From contig DATNDF010000497.1 of assembly GCA_035607015.1 (NCBI GenBank), forward strand, positions 1 through 44,557: DNA of 44,557 nucleotides, given 5' to 3'. The translations under genes were made by a program, and so were the position numbers. This document shows positions 16,391 to 25,250 of the stretch, in pieces (the stretch's first letter is position 1; every line of letters starts with the position of its first letter). Under the pieces are notes generated by a model, which was not told the origin of the DNA, searched no databases, and worked only from the letters and a program-made list of their open reading frames with translations. This DNA is from Candidatus Angelobacter sp. GTDB taxonomy: Bacteria > Verrucomicrobiota > Verrucomicrobiia > Limisphaerales > AV2.

Positions 16391-17107
16391 GTGAAAGACG
16401 TTCTACAAATTGTTTGGGGAGAGGCGAAGGCGGCGGAACATTCGTGCGGCACGCCGGGCTGGAAGCGATGCCTCGACATAGCGTGCATCGCCCTTGCGCT
16501 TCCGGCGCTGGCACCGCTCATTCTGATCATCTCGCTTTGGATTCGATTGTCGTCCTCCGGCCCCGTTTTGTTCCGGCAGGAACGTGTCGGATACCGAGGA
16601 CGCCGCTTCACTTGCTTGAAGTTTCGGTCCATGAAGGTCAATGCGGACAATCGTGTTCACAAGGAGTACCTCAGGGGACTCATCAATTCAGACGTTCCGA
16701 TGACTAAGATGGATGCCAGGGGCGACTCTCGATTGATTTCCATGGGCGCATTCCTTCGTTCCACCGGGTTGGACGAACTTCCACAACTTATCAACATCCT
16801 GCGTGGCGAGATGAGCATCGTGGGTCCGCGGCCCTGCATCCCTTACGAAAGTGACAACTATCTTCCCTGGCAGAAAGAGAGATTTGAGACCCTGCCAGGA
16901 CTTACCGGTCTCTGGCAAGTCAGTGGAAAGAACAAGACCACTTTCAACGAGATGGTCAATCTCGATATTGCCTACGTGCGGAACAAGTCGCTGTGGCTCG
17001 ATATTCAAATCATCCTGAAGACGGTTCCGGCCCTCATTTCACAGGTCCGTGAAACTCAGGCGAGTCGGAGAACGCAGTCGGCAGACAAAGTCGTGCTCTC
17101 GGCATAA
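16391..17107 (+). CDS. Priming sugar-phosphate transferase (WbaP/WcaJ C-terminal type)
   Basis: A 238-residue bacterial sugar transferase that moves a sugar 1-phosphate from UDP-sugar to undecaprenyl phosphate, the first step of lipid-linked repeat-unit assembly. It has one hydrophobic membrane segment (about residues 30-53), then VLFRQERVGYRGRRFTCLKFRSMKVNAD, LRSTGLDELPQLINILRGEMSIVGPRP and GLTGLWQVSGKN, all hallmarks of the catalytic domain. The N-terminal four-helix domain of full-length WbaP is absent, as in monotopic PglC-like enzymes. The start is GTG at 16391, the first start codon after in-frame TAATAA, preceded by a possible leader peptide. The next gene begins 1 base after the stop. 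Sugar specificity cannot be read. Confidence 0.92.
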   Translation: MKDVLQIVWGEAKAAEHSCGTPGWKRCLDIACIALALPALAPLILIISLWIRLSSSGPVLFRQERVGYRGRRFTCLKFRSMKVNADNRVHKEYLRGLINSDVPMTKMDARGDSRLISMGAFLRSTGLDELPQLINILRGEMSIVGPRPCIPYESDNYLPWQKERFETLPGLTGLWQVSGKNKTTFNEMVNLDIAYVRNKSLWLDIQIILKTVPALISQVRETQASRRTQSADKVVLSA

Positions 17108-17108
17108 T

Positions 17109-18203
17109 ATGAAAAATCAGATCAGCGTCGGAGTTGTTGGCTGCGGGTATTGGGGGCCGAACCTTGTCCGAAATTTTCGGCAGTTGCCGGAGTGCAACCT
17201 CAAGTTGATGTGCGATACCAGCGAGCAGCGTCTGGCGCATCTCAGATCGCTGTATCCCGAGGTTGAGGGGCATAAAGACTACGGCCACCTGTTGAATGGC
17301 GCCGGGCTTGACGCGGTGATTATCGCAACGCCGGTCCGGTTTCACTACTCGATGGCGAAGGCGAGCCTCCTCGCGGGCAAACACACTTTCATAGAAAAGC
17401 CGATGGCGTCATCCGCGGAGGAATGCGAAGAACTTGTTCATATTGCCCAGGAGAAGGGGCTCGTTCTGATGATAGGCCACACCTTTCTGTATTCGCCAGC
17501 CGTCAGAAAGATCAAAGAGATCGTTGATCGTGGCGACATTGGCGACATCCGTTATATCAGTTCGCGCCGCCTGAACCTGGGCCTTTTTCAAAAGGACATC
17601 AATGTTGCCTGGGACCTCGCTCCGCACGACATCTCGATCATCCTTCACATCCTCGACGAAGTTCCGGTCAGCGTAAATTGCCGCGGCGAAGCCCATGTCA
17701 CGCCAGGCATCGAAGATGTGACCAACATTCATCTGACATTCCGCAAGCACCGCTCGGCACTGGTGCAGAGCAGCTGGCTCGATCCCAGGAAGGTACGGGA
17801 AATGACCATCGTCGGCTCGAAACGCATGATCGTTTACGACGATGTTGCGCCGCTGGAAAAAATAAAAATCTTCGACGCACGGGTGGAAGTACCGCCGCAT
17901 TATGACAGCTTCGCGGAGTTTCAGTATTCATATCATTACGGCGACATGTATGTGCCGTATCTCAAACAGGAAGAACCGCTCAAAGTGGAATGCCAGCACT
18001 TTCTCGACTGTATTCGGAACGGTAAAACTCCGCTGACCAATGGCCAGAGAGGTCTGGAGTTGGTGCGAATACTTGAAGCGGCCTCTGCATCTTTGAAACA
18101 AAACGGCGCCGCGATCGACATCTCCACGAGCCAAGACGCCGCTTTCCCAATGGGTGTCTCTAAGGCGCGAGCGGTGCGTGAACCGGCCTTGGTTTGCGCA
18201 TGA
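17109..18203 (+). CDS. Gfo/Idh/MocA NAD-dependent sugar dehydrogenase (WbpB/WlbA-like)
   Basis: A 364-residue oxidoreductase. The N-terminal Rossmann fold has GVVGCGYWGPNLVRNF. The EKP motif (Glu96-Lys97-Pro98) carries the catalytic-site lysine, and WDLAPHDISIILHIL holds the usual active-site Asp and His. The length and the two neighbours match WlbA/WbpB, which oxidise C3 of UDP-GlcNAc uronic acid so that an aminotransferase can add an amine. The ATG at 17109 follows the upstream stop by one base. A longer reading from 17049 overlaps the sugar transferase. The stop overlaps the acetyltransferase start by ATGA. The family call is firm. The exact sugar substrate is inferred from the WbpB-WbpD-WbpE-like order. 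Confidence 0.9.
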   Translation: MKNQISVGVVGCGYWGPNLVRNFRQLPECNLKLMCDTSEQRLAHLRSLYPEVEGHKDYGHLLNGAGLDAVIIATPVRFHYSMAKASLLAGKHTFIEKPMASSAEECEELVHIAQEKGLVLMIGHTFLYSPAVRKIKEIVDRGDIGDIRYISSRRLNLGLFQKDINVAWDLAPHDISIILHILDEVPVSVNCRGEAHVTPGIEDVTNIHLTFRKHRSALVQSSWLDPRKVREMTIVGSKRMIVYDDVAPLEKIKIFDARVEVPPHYDSFAEFQYSYHYGDMYVPYLKQEEPLKVECQHFLDCIRNGKTPLTNGQRGLELVRILEAASASLKQNGAAIDISTSQDAAFPMGVSKARAVREPALVCA

Positions 18204-18709
18204 GAAGATCGAAGCCACCCGCGCGACGACTCTACCAACAGATTGCGCCGGACGTAAGACTGGGCCGGGGAGTTCGAATCTTTGGTTTCGTCAATCTTTA
18301 CGGATGTGAAATTGGCGATGACGTAAAGATTGGCACATTCGTGGAGATTCAAAAGGGCGTCAAAATCGGGAATCGCTGCAAGATTTCCAGCCATACTTTC
18401 GTTTGCGAAGGCGTGACATTGGAAGATGAAGTTTTTGTGGGACACAACGTTACTTTCATTAACGATCGTTACCCCCGCGCGACGACGAGGGATGGGCAAC
18501 TGCAGACTGAAGCGGACTGGAACTGCGCGCCGACGCTCGTGAAAAGGGGCGCATCAATCGGTTCCAGCGCGACGCTTCTTTGCGGGATAACCGTGGGAGA
18601 ACGCGCGATCGTTGGTGCCGGCAGTGTGGTCACGAAGGATGTGCCGGCACACAGCGTGGTCGTTGGCAATCCTGCGAGGGTGTTGAAGGTGCTTTCGATC
18701 AACAAATGA
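18200..18709 (+). CDS. Hexapeptide-repeat N-acetyltransferase (WbpD/WlbB-like)
   Basis: A 169-residue left-handed beta-helix acetyltransferase with repeated hexapeptides (DVRLGRGVRIFGFVNLYGCEIGDDVKIG..., ASIGSSATLLCGITVGERAIVGAGSVVTKDVP). The stretch HTFVCEGVTLEDEVFVGHN followed by VTFINDRYPR is characteristic of the WlbB/WbpD group, which uses acetyl-CoA to acetylate the 3-amino group of UDP-GlcNAc3NA. The ATG at 18200 overlaps the dehydrogenase stop (ATGA); the TTG at 18194 is less likely. The aminotransferase begins 1 base after the stop. Family and pathway position are well supported by neighbours; substrate is inferred. Confidence 0.9.
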   Translation: MRRSKPPARRLYQQIAPDVRLGRGVRIFGFVNLYGCEIGDDVKIGTFVEIQKGVKIGNRCKISSHTFVCEGVTLEDEVFVGHNVTFINDRYPRATTRDGQLQTEADWNCAPTLVKRGASIGSSATLLCGITVGERAIVGAGSVVTKDVPAHSVVVGNPARVLKVLSINK

Positions 18710-18710
18710 T

Positions 18711-19844
18711 ATGCAGGTGCCATTTTTAGACCTAAAGGCTCACCACGATCCTCTGAAAGAGGAGTTGGTGGCCGTCATACGAGAGGTGATCGATAGTACG
18801 GCGTTTGCGGGAGGTCCGTTCGTAGCTGCGTTTGAGAAGGACTTCGCTGAGTTTTGCGGGTCTTCGTACGCGGTCGGAGTGGGAAACGGGACGGACGCGC
18901 TTTGGTTGACCCTGCTTGGGCTCGGCATCGGAGCAGGTGACGAGGTGATCACTGCACCGATGACCTTTATGGCCACGGCCGAGGCGATCAGCTATTGCGG
19001 AGCAAAGCCGGTGTTTGTCGACATTGACGAACGGACCTATACATTGGATCCCCGTCTGCTCGAGCGAGCCATTAGTCCAAGGACAAAGGCAATCATTCCG
19101 GTTCACCTCTTCGGTCAGACGGCGGACCTGGATCCGATTCTGGAGATCGCCCGGCGCCACAAGTTGCATGTAATTGAAGATGCATGTCAGGCACACGGTG
19201 CCGAATACAACCACCGAAAAGCCGGATCGATTGGGATTGCCGGCTGCTTCAGTTTTTACCCCGGAAAAAATCTGGGCGCGCTTGGAGAAGCTGGCGCGGT
19301 CGTTACGGACAACGAGGAACTCAGGAACACGCTTCAAACGCTGCGTGATCATGGGCAGGCGAAGAAATACCACCACACCATGGTAGGTTGGAATGCGCGA
19401 ATGGATGGTATTCAGGGTGCCGCGCTTCGAGTGAAATTGAGGCACTTGGATCGAGCGAACGAAGCCAGACGTGCAAACGCAGCGCTCTATAAAGAGCAAT
19501 TGGCGGGTGTAGGCGAACTGATTCTCCCTGGAGAGGCTGTCTCTTCCCGCCACGTTTACCACCTCTATGTCGTACGAACGCAGAACCGCGACAAGGTGCT
19601 GCAAACGATGGCGGAGAGGGGAGTTGCGTGCGGAATCCATTATCCTATTCCGGTGCATCTCCAGGAGGCGTACCGGTTTCTGGGGTGCCGCAAGGGTTCA
19701 TTTCCGGTCGCCGAGCGCTGCGCGGACGAATTCCTATCCATACCGATGTACCCCGAATTGACGGCGGAGCAAATTGGGGTGGTTGTTCGTGAACTAAAGG
19801 ACGTGCTGTGTGTTCCCTGGAGGAGCCATGCGCCTGTTACGTAA
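18711..19844 (+). CDS. DegT/DnrJ/EryC1 PLP aminotransferase (WbpE/WlbC-like)
   Basis: A 377-residue sugar aminotransferase. Visible: VGNGTDALWLTLLGLGIGAGD (cofactor phosphate loop), VPVHLFGQTADLDPI-like strand, IEDACQAHGAEY (the Asp that contacts the PLP ring nitrogen) and SFYPGKNLGALGEAGAVVT with the Schiff-base Lys186. Near the C-terminus CGIHYPIPVHLQEAYRFLG is typical of the family. In the Wbp/Wlb pathway this enzyme aminates the 3-keto sugar from the dehydrogenase, using glutamate. The ATG at 18711 is one base after the acetyltransferase stop, so the three genes with the sugar transferase form one tight unit. The 3' end abuts a gene-free gap. Confidence 0.93.
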   Translation: MQVPFLDLKAHHDPLKEELVAVIREVIDSTAFAGGPFVAAFEKDFAEFCGSSYAVGVGNGTDALWLTLLGLGIGAGDEVITAPMTFMATAEAISYCGAKPVFVDIDERTYTLDPRLLERAISPRTKAIIPVHLFGQTADLDPILEIARRHKLHVIEDACQAHGAEYNHRKAGSIGIAGCFSFYPGKNLGALGEAGAVVTDNEELRNTLQTLRDHGQAKKYHHTMVGWNARMDGIQGAALRVKLRHLDRANEARRANAALYKEQLAGVGELILPGEAVSSRHVYHLYVVRTQNRDKVLQTMAERGVACGIHYPIPVHLQEAYRFLGCRKGSFPVAERCADEFLSIPMYPELTAEQIGVVVRELKDVLCVPWRSHAPVT

Positions 19845-20192
19845 GGAGTGCCTGATCCTTTCGAGCCCCACAAAGCGCTCCCGGGGTTCGACCTCAAACC
19901 CAAATTCGTGGGATCCTAAACTGCGAGAACCAAGGGCGAAAATCTACCGAAGCTCCACCCTGACTTCCGAACCATCGGACCATCTGTCGTCTGGCGAGTT
20001 GGGCTTGAATATGGCGCACAAGGTTTTGCGCTGGATTGAGGGCGGTATTTTGGCCGATTTTTCGTTTACCCCCATCTTGTCGTCCCTTATGATGGCCAAG
20101 CTAATGCACAGCCTCCAGTCCCGAAGCGCAATGAATCTCTGATTGCAGTTACTAACTGACGAATGCCAATCCGGATGAACACAGAGGGAACA
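19845..20192. other. Gap before the Wzc-like gene
   Basis: A 348-base stretch without a credible gene. A 110-codon reading from 19810 overlaps the aminotransferase and ends at 20142, with no recognisable protein character. TCTGATTGCAG at 20138-20148 recurs exactly at 22702-22712 in another gap and resembles part of the shared leader box. GAGGG at 20184-20188 is the likely ribosome binding site for the next gene. Confidence 0.4.
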
Positions 20193-22457
20193 ATGATGGA
20201 TGACGAATCCGCAGAAACACGGCCCTCCGGTTTCAGCCTTAAGGACGTTTACTATGTGTTTTTCAGGCACAAAACGATGGTCCTGGTCGGTTTATTCCTC
20301 GGGATCGCCAGCTCGGTGGCGGTGTATTTTTACAAGCCCCCCAAATATCAATCCATCGCTGTTCTGTTCGTGCGTTACGTGGTCGAACAGGGCAGCAAGA
20401 CGTTGGACCCGGCGGCGAACGATTCTCAGATCAAATCGCCTGATTCGGGTGGCGGCGGGATCATAGGCACGGAACGAGTGATTCTTGCCAGTTTTGACTC
20501 GGCGAAAGAGGTCGCCGCGATCATCGGGCCCGAGAAGATACTGGCAAAGGTTGGGGGTGGAACCAATCAACTTCAAGCCGCCGGCGTCATCACGGGAGAC
20601 CTGGCCACGGAAGCGATGGGAAACGACATGATCAAAGTTACTTTTGAGCATCCCGATCCCGCATTGGTCCAACCTGTCCTTCGACAGTTGATTACGAATT
20701 ATTTTTACCGTCATTACGAATTTCACCAACCGGGTGGTTTTGATGAAGTTCTCGAAAAAAGGGCCGAGGAACTCAGCGTCAGTCTAAAGCAGACCGAAGA
20801 CAAGCTGACCAAACTCAAAAGAGACGCGGGCGTGAGCTCACTTGAAGAGACAAAAAAGGCGTACAGCGACCAGATTTCGAAGGTTCGCGCAGACCTGAGT
20901 GCCGCCCAGGCCGAACTGGCCGGAGAGAAGGCCGCGCTGTCGGAGCCGGTCGATTCACCGCGGGAGAATACCAACACGACGGTGATTGAACCGAAAGTTC
21001 CTTCCGACAAAGTGGACGAGTATCGAAACCTGTCCGCGCGGCTGGATTCGCTCCATAAACAGGAAAATGAGTATCTGGTTCATTATCCAGAGGGGAGCGT
21101 TTTTGTAATAAGTGTCCGCGAACGCATTGCGGACCTCGAAAAACTGAGGAGAAAACTCGAAGAGAATTACCCGTCGCTGGCAAAAAGCAGCGTGCTTGCT
21201 GCGGGCGCAAGCGGATCGTCAAGCTCGAGCAGTCATGTTGATCCATCCTTGGAACCGGGCCGGAGAGTAGCGGGGCTTGAGGCGAAGGTCAGCGAGTTAA
21301 AAAAACAACTCGATGATCTTCACGCCGAAGCCACCAAGGTCGATGAGGCCGAACCTGAAATAGTCCGACTTCAAAGAGAGAGGGATCTGCTCGATAAGAA
21401 CTATAATTATTGCAAGACCAGCTTGGAACAGTCCAAGGCAAACCAGGCCCTCGGAGCCGGAAAGCTCTCAAACATCGGCCTTGTACAGGAGCCATCGCCA
21501 CCAGCGAAGGATTACAAGAAGACGCTGAAAAGGATGGGAATAGCGTTCGCGTTCTGGTTTTTTGGCGGCGTCGGGCTCGCCTTTCTCATCGAGTTGGTCC
21601 TTGACCATTCGGTCCGACGTTCGGAGGAGATACCGACGAAGCTGCGCCTGCCACTTTTCCTTACGATTCCTCTTTTGAACCACCAGCGCCAAGCAGTCCG
21701 GCTTGGTCGGACCGAAGGTGCCAGCGCAGGACCGGAAGGTGGTGGGCCGGGCAGTGAAGGGGCTTCGGTGGTGGACACACGGAGTGTTGACAGGCCCGTT
21801 CCCACGACAGCTTCACCTCCTGAGGCTCACAATGGGTTGCGCGCCTATTACGACGCTCTGCGCAATCGCCTAATCACATATTTCGAAATGAACAACATGA
21901 CCCACCGGCCGAAGATGATCGCGATTACCAGTTGTTCGAAAGGGGCCGGTGTTACCTCCACGGCGTCCGGACTTGCGGCGACCCTCTCGGAAACAGGGGA
22001 CGGTAACGTCCTTTTGGTGGATATGAACTCTGGCCAGGGCGCGGCCCATCCGTTTTATCGAGGGAAACCAGCCTGTGGCCTCGCCGATGTTTTGGAGGCT
22101 GGGAAGCGATCTTCCGCATCGGCAGGTGCGGGTAATCTCTATCTGGCGTCCGTCGGTGGTGCGAAAGAAACGCTCCCTTGTTCTTTACCCGAACGGTTCA
22201 CCGATTTGGTGCCAAAATTAAAAATGAGCGACTACGACTATATCATCTTTGATATGCCGGCGGTCAGTCAGACAAGTGTCACATCGATGGTGGCTACGTA
22301 CATGGATTTGGTACTGCTCTTGATCGAGTCGGAAAAAACGAATCGCGCCCTGGTCGAGCAGGCGGGCTCGTTGCTTGCCGAATCGAAAGTGAATGTCAAA
22401 GCAGTTTTGAACAAGTATCGGCGCTATGTCCCTGACAGTCTTCAACCGGAACTGTGA
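20193..22457 (+). CDS. Wzc-like polysaccharide co-polymerase with degenerate kinase domain
   Basis: A 754-residue inner-membrane protein. A Wzz-type first helix (about residues 28-45, MVLVGLFLGIASSVAVYFY) is followed by a large periplasmic part with long coiled coils, then a second helix near RMGIAFAFWFFGGVGLAFLI, then a C-terminal ATPase-like (BY-kinase) domain. The P-loop region reads SCSKGAGVTST: Val587 replaces the invariant lysine of GxGK[ST]. The A' motif reads VLLVDMN (Asp610, Asn612 instead of a second Asp). Walker B is IIFDMPA (Asp687). There is no C-terminal tyrosine cluster, only two tyrosines near the end. It probably still sets chain length and bridges to Wza, but autophosphorylation is doubtful. 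I chose ATG 20193 for its GAGGG; other starts are 20163 and 20175. Confidence 0.88.
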   Translation: MMDDESAETRPSGFSLKDVYYVFFRHKTMVLVGLFLGIASSVAVYFYKPPKYQSIAVLFVRYVVEQGSKTLDPAANDSQIKSPDSGGGGIIGTERVILASFDSAKEVAAIIGPEKILAKVGGGTNQLQAAGVITGDLATEAMGNDMIKVTFEHPDPALVQPVLRQLITNYFYRHYEFHQPGGFDEVLEKRAEELSVSLKQTEDKLTKLKRDAGVSSLEETKKAYSDQISKVRADLSAAQAELAGEKAALSEPVDSPRENTNTTVIEPKVPSDKVDEYRNLSARLDSLHKQENEYLVHYPEGSVFVISVRERIADLEKLRRKLEENYPSLAKSSVLAAGASGSSSSSSHVDPSLEPGRRVAGLEAKVSELKKQLDDLHAEATKVDEAEPEIVRLQRERDLLDKNYNYCKTSLEQSKANQALGAGKLSNIGLVQEPSPPAKDYKKTLKRMGIAFAFWFFGGVGLAFLIELVLDHSVRRSEEIPTKLRLPLFLTIPLLNHQRQAVRLGRTEGASAGPEGGGPGSEGASVVDTRSVDRPVPTTASPPEAHNGLRAYYDALRNRLITYFEMNNMTHRPKMIAITSCSKGAGVTSTASGLAATLSETGDGNVLLVDMNSGQGAAHPFYRGKPACGLADVLEAGKRSSASAGAGNLYLASVGGAKETLPCSLPERFTDLVPKLKMSDYDYIIFDMPAVSQTSVTSMVATYMDLVLLLIESEKTNRALVEQAGSLLAESKVNVKAVLNKYRRYVPDSLQPEL

Positions 22458-22898
22458 ATATCCATCGCTGTTCGCTGCCCTTCTTTCGTTGCAGGCGCTC
22501 GGACGCTGAGGCTTTGTCCCGTCCTTTAATTCGCTTTATTGTCGGCGTTTTCGATTGGGTGCCGTACCGCAGTCTTGTTCGGGTGAAGCAGAAACATTTT
22601 CTCCAATCGATGTCCGGGAGTGGCCCCTCTCTTGGGAATTCGCTCATCGACTTTTGCCCGGGGCGAGCCGGTTCTGTCGCTGTTTTCCGGCCCCGCTTGG
22701 GTCTGATTGCAGAATCGATCCGGATTTCAGTTCAATCAGGGATAGGTTTGAACTGATGCGTTGGTGCGGTTCGATTGGCGGACGTTGACTTGTATCCGCG
22801 CGCGGAGTTTATGGACTGCACTCGGGGCGTGGTGCGCTGTCAGCCGAGGGGTGCGCGAATTGACGGGGACGAAGTGTGCCCGTCGCCGAAGAGCGGTT
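22458..22898. other. Gap before the DUF354 gene
   Basis: A 441-base stretch without a convincing gene. A 100-codon reading starts with GTG at 22454, overlapping the Wzc-like stop, but has no recognisable family. ATTGCAGAATCGATCC at 22706-22721 matches the inner part of the shared leader box (16225-16240) at 14 of 16 positions and 40791-40806 at 14 of 16. The distal block of that element is absent here, so this may be a half-site or a decayed copy. Confidence 0.4.
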
Positions 22899-24077
22899 AT
22901 GCGTAAGGATCAAACTCGTTGTGCGGAGGAACCGATCCGTTCCCAGTTGCGTCGGCACGGCCCGCCGGGGCCCACCCCTCGCGTTAAAATATGGATCGAC
23001 CTCGACAACACTCCTCATGTGCCCTTTTTCATTCCACTGGCACGTGAACTCGATCGGCGGGGCCACGGGACGGTACTAACTGCGCGAGACGCGTTTCAAG
23101 TATGTGAACTCGCCGATCTGAGAGGTCTCAAGTATTCAAAAGTCGGCCGGCACTACGGGAAGAATGCAATCCTGAAAGTATTGGGACTGTTCTGGAGAGC
23201 GGCACAACTGATCCCCTTTGTTTTGCGCGAGCGTCCGCAACTGGCTCTCTCTCACGGGGCGCGCTCCCAAATCGTGCTGGGAAATTTACTCCGGATTCCC
23301 ACCATCCTTGTCATCGACTATGAGCACGCGAGAACGCTTCCGCTCGCAGGGCCGCGCTGGGAGATCGTACCCGACTCGCTGTCCGTCGAAGGATTTCGAT
23401 GCAAGTCTGAACGCGTGCGCAAGTATCGGGGGATCAAAGAGGACGTATACGCGCCTGATTTCAAGCCGGACCCGGCTCTGTTGGAAGAACTCGGACTGCG
23501 CAGTTCCGACCTGGTCGTGACCGTCAGGCCCCCGGCGAGCGAGGCGCATTATCACAACCCGGAAAGTGAGTTGCTTCTGACCGAGTTGATGGCGCGGATC
23601 TGCCAGACCCGGGACGCCCGGGCCGTGCTCCTGCCGCGCAACCGCGAGCAGGAACTGAAACTTCGCGCCGAGCACTCCGACTGGTTTGTCGCCGGTCGGA
23701 CCATCGTTCCCGCCCGTGCCATCGACGGGCTGAATCTTCTCTGGTTCTCTGATCTGGTCGTCAGTGGCGGTGGAACGATGAATCGCGAGGCGGCGGCGTT
23801 GGGGGTGCCGGTTTACAGTATTTTTCGTGGCAAGCTAGGCGCTGTGGATCGTCAACTGGAACAAGAGGGGCGGCTGAAGCTGATTAGCAGTGTTGAGGAC
23901 GTTCAAACCCGGATCCAATTACGGCATCGCGATAAAACGGCTCCACCTAAAAACCGTCCGCGCCAGGCGCTGCAGGACATTGTGAACCATATCGAGGACA
24001 TTATTCGAGTCGAGTATCTGCCCGTTGGGTCGGGCTCCGATAACCAGGTCGCGGACGATGCCCGGTTCAAAGATTAA
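22899..24077 (+). CDS. DUF354 glycosyltransferase-like protein
   Basis: A 392-residue DUF354 protein, a GT-B-like fold often found in polysaccharide loci of bacteria and archaea. It has the signature KIWIDLDNTPHVPFFIPLA, then SHGARSQIVLGNLLRIPTI, the DYEHA segment, and a donor-side VVSGGGTMNREAAALGVPVYS that resembles nucleotide-sugar binding in MurG/WecB-like folds. Relatives usually begin at the KIWIDL strand. Here no start codon lies at that point, so I used ATG 22899, which adds about 30 basic residues. No signal peptide is present. Function in the family is not proven; a transferase or epimerase-like step is inference. The epimerase gene follows after 33 bases. Confidence 0.82.
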   Translation: MRKDQTRCAEEPIRSQLRRHGPPGPTPRVKIWIDLDNTPHVPFFIPLARELDRRGHGTVLTARDAFQVCELADLRGLKYSKVGRHYGKNAILKVLGLFWRAAQLIPFVLRERPQLALSHGARSQIVLGNLLRIPTILVIDYEHARTLPLAGPRWEIVPDSLSVEGFRCKSERVRKYRGIKEDVYAPDFKPDPALLEELGLRSSDLVVTVRPPASEAHYHNPESELLLTELMARICQTRDARAVLLPRNREQELKLRAEHSDWFVAGRTIVPARAIDGLNLLWFSDLVVSGGGTMNREAAALGVPVYSIFRGKLGAVDRQLEQEGRLKLISSVEDVQTRIQLRHRDKTAPPKNRPRQALQDIVNHIEDIIRVEYLPVGSGSDNQVADDARFKD

Positions 24078-24110
24078 TCGGCCAATAGCGGCATCGGGCA
24101 TCCACGCAAA

Positions 24111-25250
24111 ATGCCGGCGCATTCACAACTGATGCAATGTCTGAAAATAATCGTCGTTGCAGGAGCGCGGCCGAATTTCATGAAGGTCGCTCCGATCATG
24201 AAGGCGGTTGAGGAGCACAACGCGAGGTGTGGCGAGGTCCGGCCGCGGATTGATGCCCGCTTGCTACACACGGGGCAACACTACGACAAAGCGATGTCGG
24301 AGGTCTTTTTTCGCGAGCTCGGGATCCGGCCACCCGATATAAACCTCGGCGTGGGCTCAGGCTCGCACGCCATCCAGACAGCGAACGTGATGGCAAAATT
24401 TGAACCGGTCTGCGAGCGAGAACGGCCGGACTGGGTCGTCGTGGTTGGGGATGTAAACTCAACCATGGCCTGTACTTTGGTTTGCTCAAAAATGGGGGTC
24501 AAGGTCGCGCATGTGGAGGCAGGCTTGCGGAGTTTTGATCGCACCATGCCTGAAGAGGTGAATCGCATCGTCACCGATGCTTTGGCAGATCTGCTCCTGA
24601 CACCGTCGGCGGACGCTGACGATAACCTGAAACGAGAAGGCATTCCCGACTCGAAAATACGGCTTGTTGGCAACGTGATGATTGATGCGTTGATGGCAAA
24701 CCTGAATCAGGCCCGCGTGAACCACCTCGTGGAAGATCTCGGTCTGCGGGAAAAGCTCTTCGTCTACGTCACGCTGCACCGACCATCGAACGTGGACGAA
24801 CGGGAGAGCCTGGCCGCGATCATCACAGAGTTGAAACGGCTGGCCAGTCAGCTGCCGGTCGTCTTTCCCATGCACCCTCGGACACTAAAAATGTGCCGGC
24901 AATTCGGGATCACGATTGATGACGCCGAGGGTTTGAAGATATTAGAACCGATCGGCTACCACGATTCGTTGTGCCTTACGGAAAAAGCCCGGTTTGTGCT
25001 AACGGATTCAGGCGGGCTTCAGGAGGAGAGCACTTATTTCAGAACTCCATGCCTGACCCTCCGCCCGAATACAGAACGACCGGTCACGATAACCGTCGGA
25101 AGCAACCACTTGACGTCGTTGAAAACGTTGCGGTCTGATATCGAAACCATTCTCGGCAGCAGAACGTCCTTGGGCGCGGTCCCGGATTTATGGGACGGGC
25201 GGACTGCCGGCCGAATTGTGCACGCGCTGGTCGAGTATGCCGGCCGTTAA
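24111..25250 (+). CDS. Non-hydrolysing UDP-N-acetylglucosamine 2-epimerase (WecB/WbpI-like)
   Basis: A 379-residue epimerase of the WecB family. It begins with IIVVAGARPNFMKVAPIM and LLHTGQHYDKAMSEVFF. The active-site region VVVGDVNSTMACTLV, VAHVEAGLRSFDRTMPEEVNR, LHRPSNVDERE and DSGGLQEESTYFRTPCLTLR is intact, with the TERPVT ending of the uracil-side loop. It would invert C2 of a UDP-N-acetyl-hexosamine. Because the locus has WbpB/D/E-like genes, the WbpI reaction (UDP-GlcNAc3NAcA to UDP-ManNAc3NAcA) is as likely as plain UDP-GlcNAc to UDP-ManNAc. This is inference. Starts at 24111 or 24132; neither has a clear ribosome binding site. Confidence 0.92.
   Translation: MPAHSQLMQCLKIIVVAGARPNFMKVAPIMKAVEEHNARCGEVRPRIDARLLHTGQHYDKAMSEVFFRELGIRPPDINLGVGSGSHAIQTANVMAKFEPVCERERPDWVVVVGDVNSTMACTLVCSKMGVKVAHVEAGLRSFDRTMPEEVNRIVTDALADLLLTPSADADDNLKREGIPDSKIRLVGNVMIDALMANLNQARVNHLVEDLGLREKLFVYVTLHRPSNVDERESLAAIITELKRLASQLPVVFPMHPRTLKMCRQFGITIDDAEGLKILEPIGYHDSLCLTEKARFVLTDSGGLQEESTYFRTPCLTLRPNTERPVTITVGSNHLTSLKTLRSDIETILGSRTSLGAVPDLWDGRTAGRIVHALVEYAGR

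Noticed and set aside
18732-19658. Long minus-strand reading frame of about 308 codons
   Set aside because: It is antisense to the well-supported aminotransferase, with no recognisable family; typical of high-GC DNA. The same holds for the long frames opposite the cytochrome-WD40 gene (7205-7960, 9341-10063) and the amidotransferase (26775-27494).
19810-20142. 110-codon reading after the aminotransferase
   Set aside because: It overlaps the end of the aminotransferase gene in another frame, and its composition looks random.
22454-22756. 100-codon reading starting GTG at the Wzc-like stop
   Set aside because: The GTGA overlap is attractive, but the product has no family-like features, and the region looks like untranslated spacer with a regulatory half-site.
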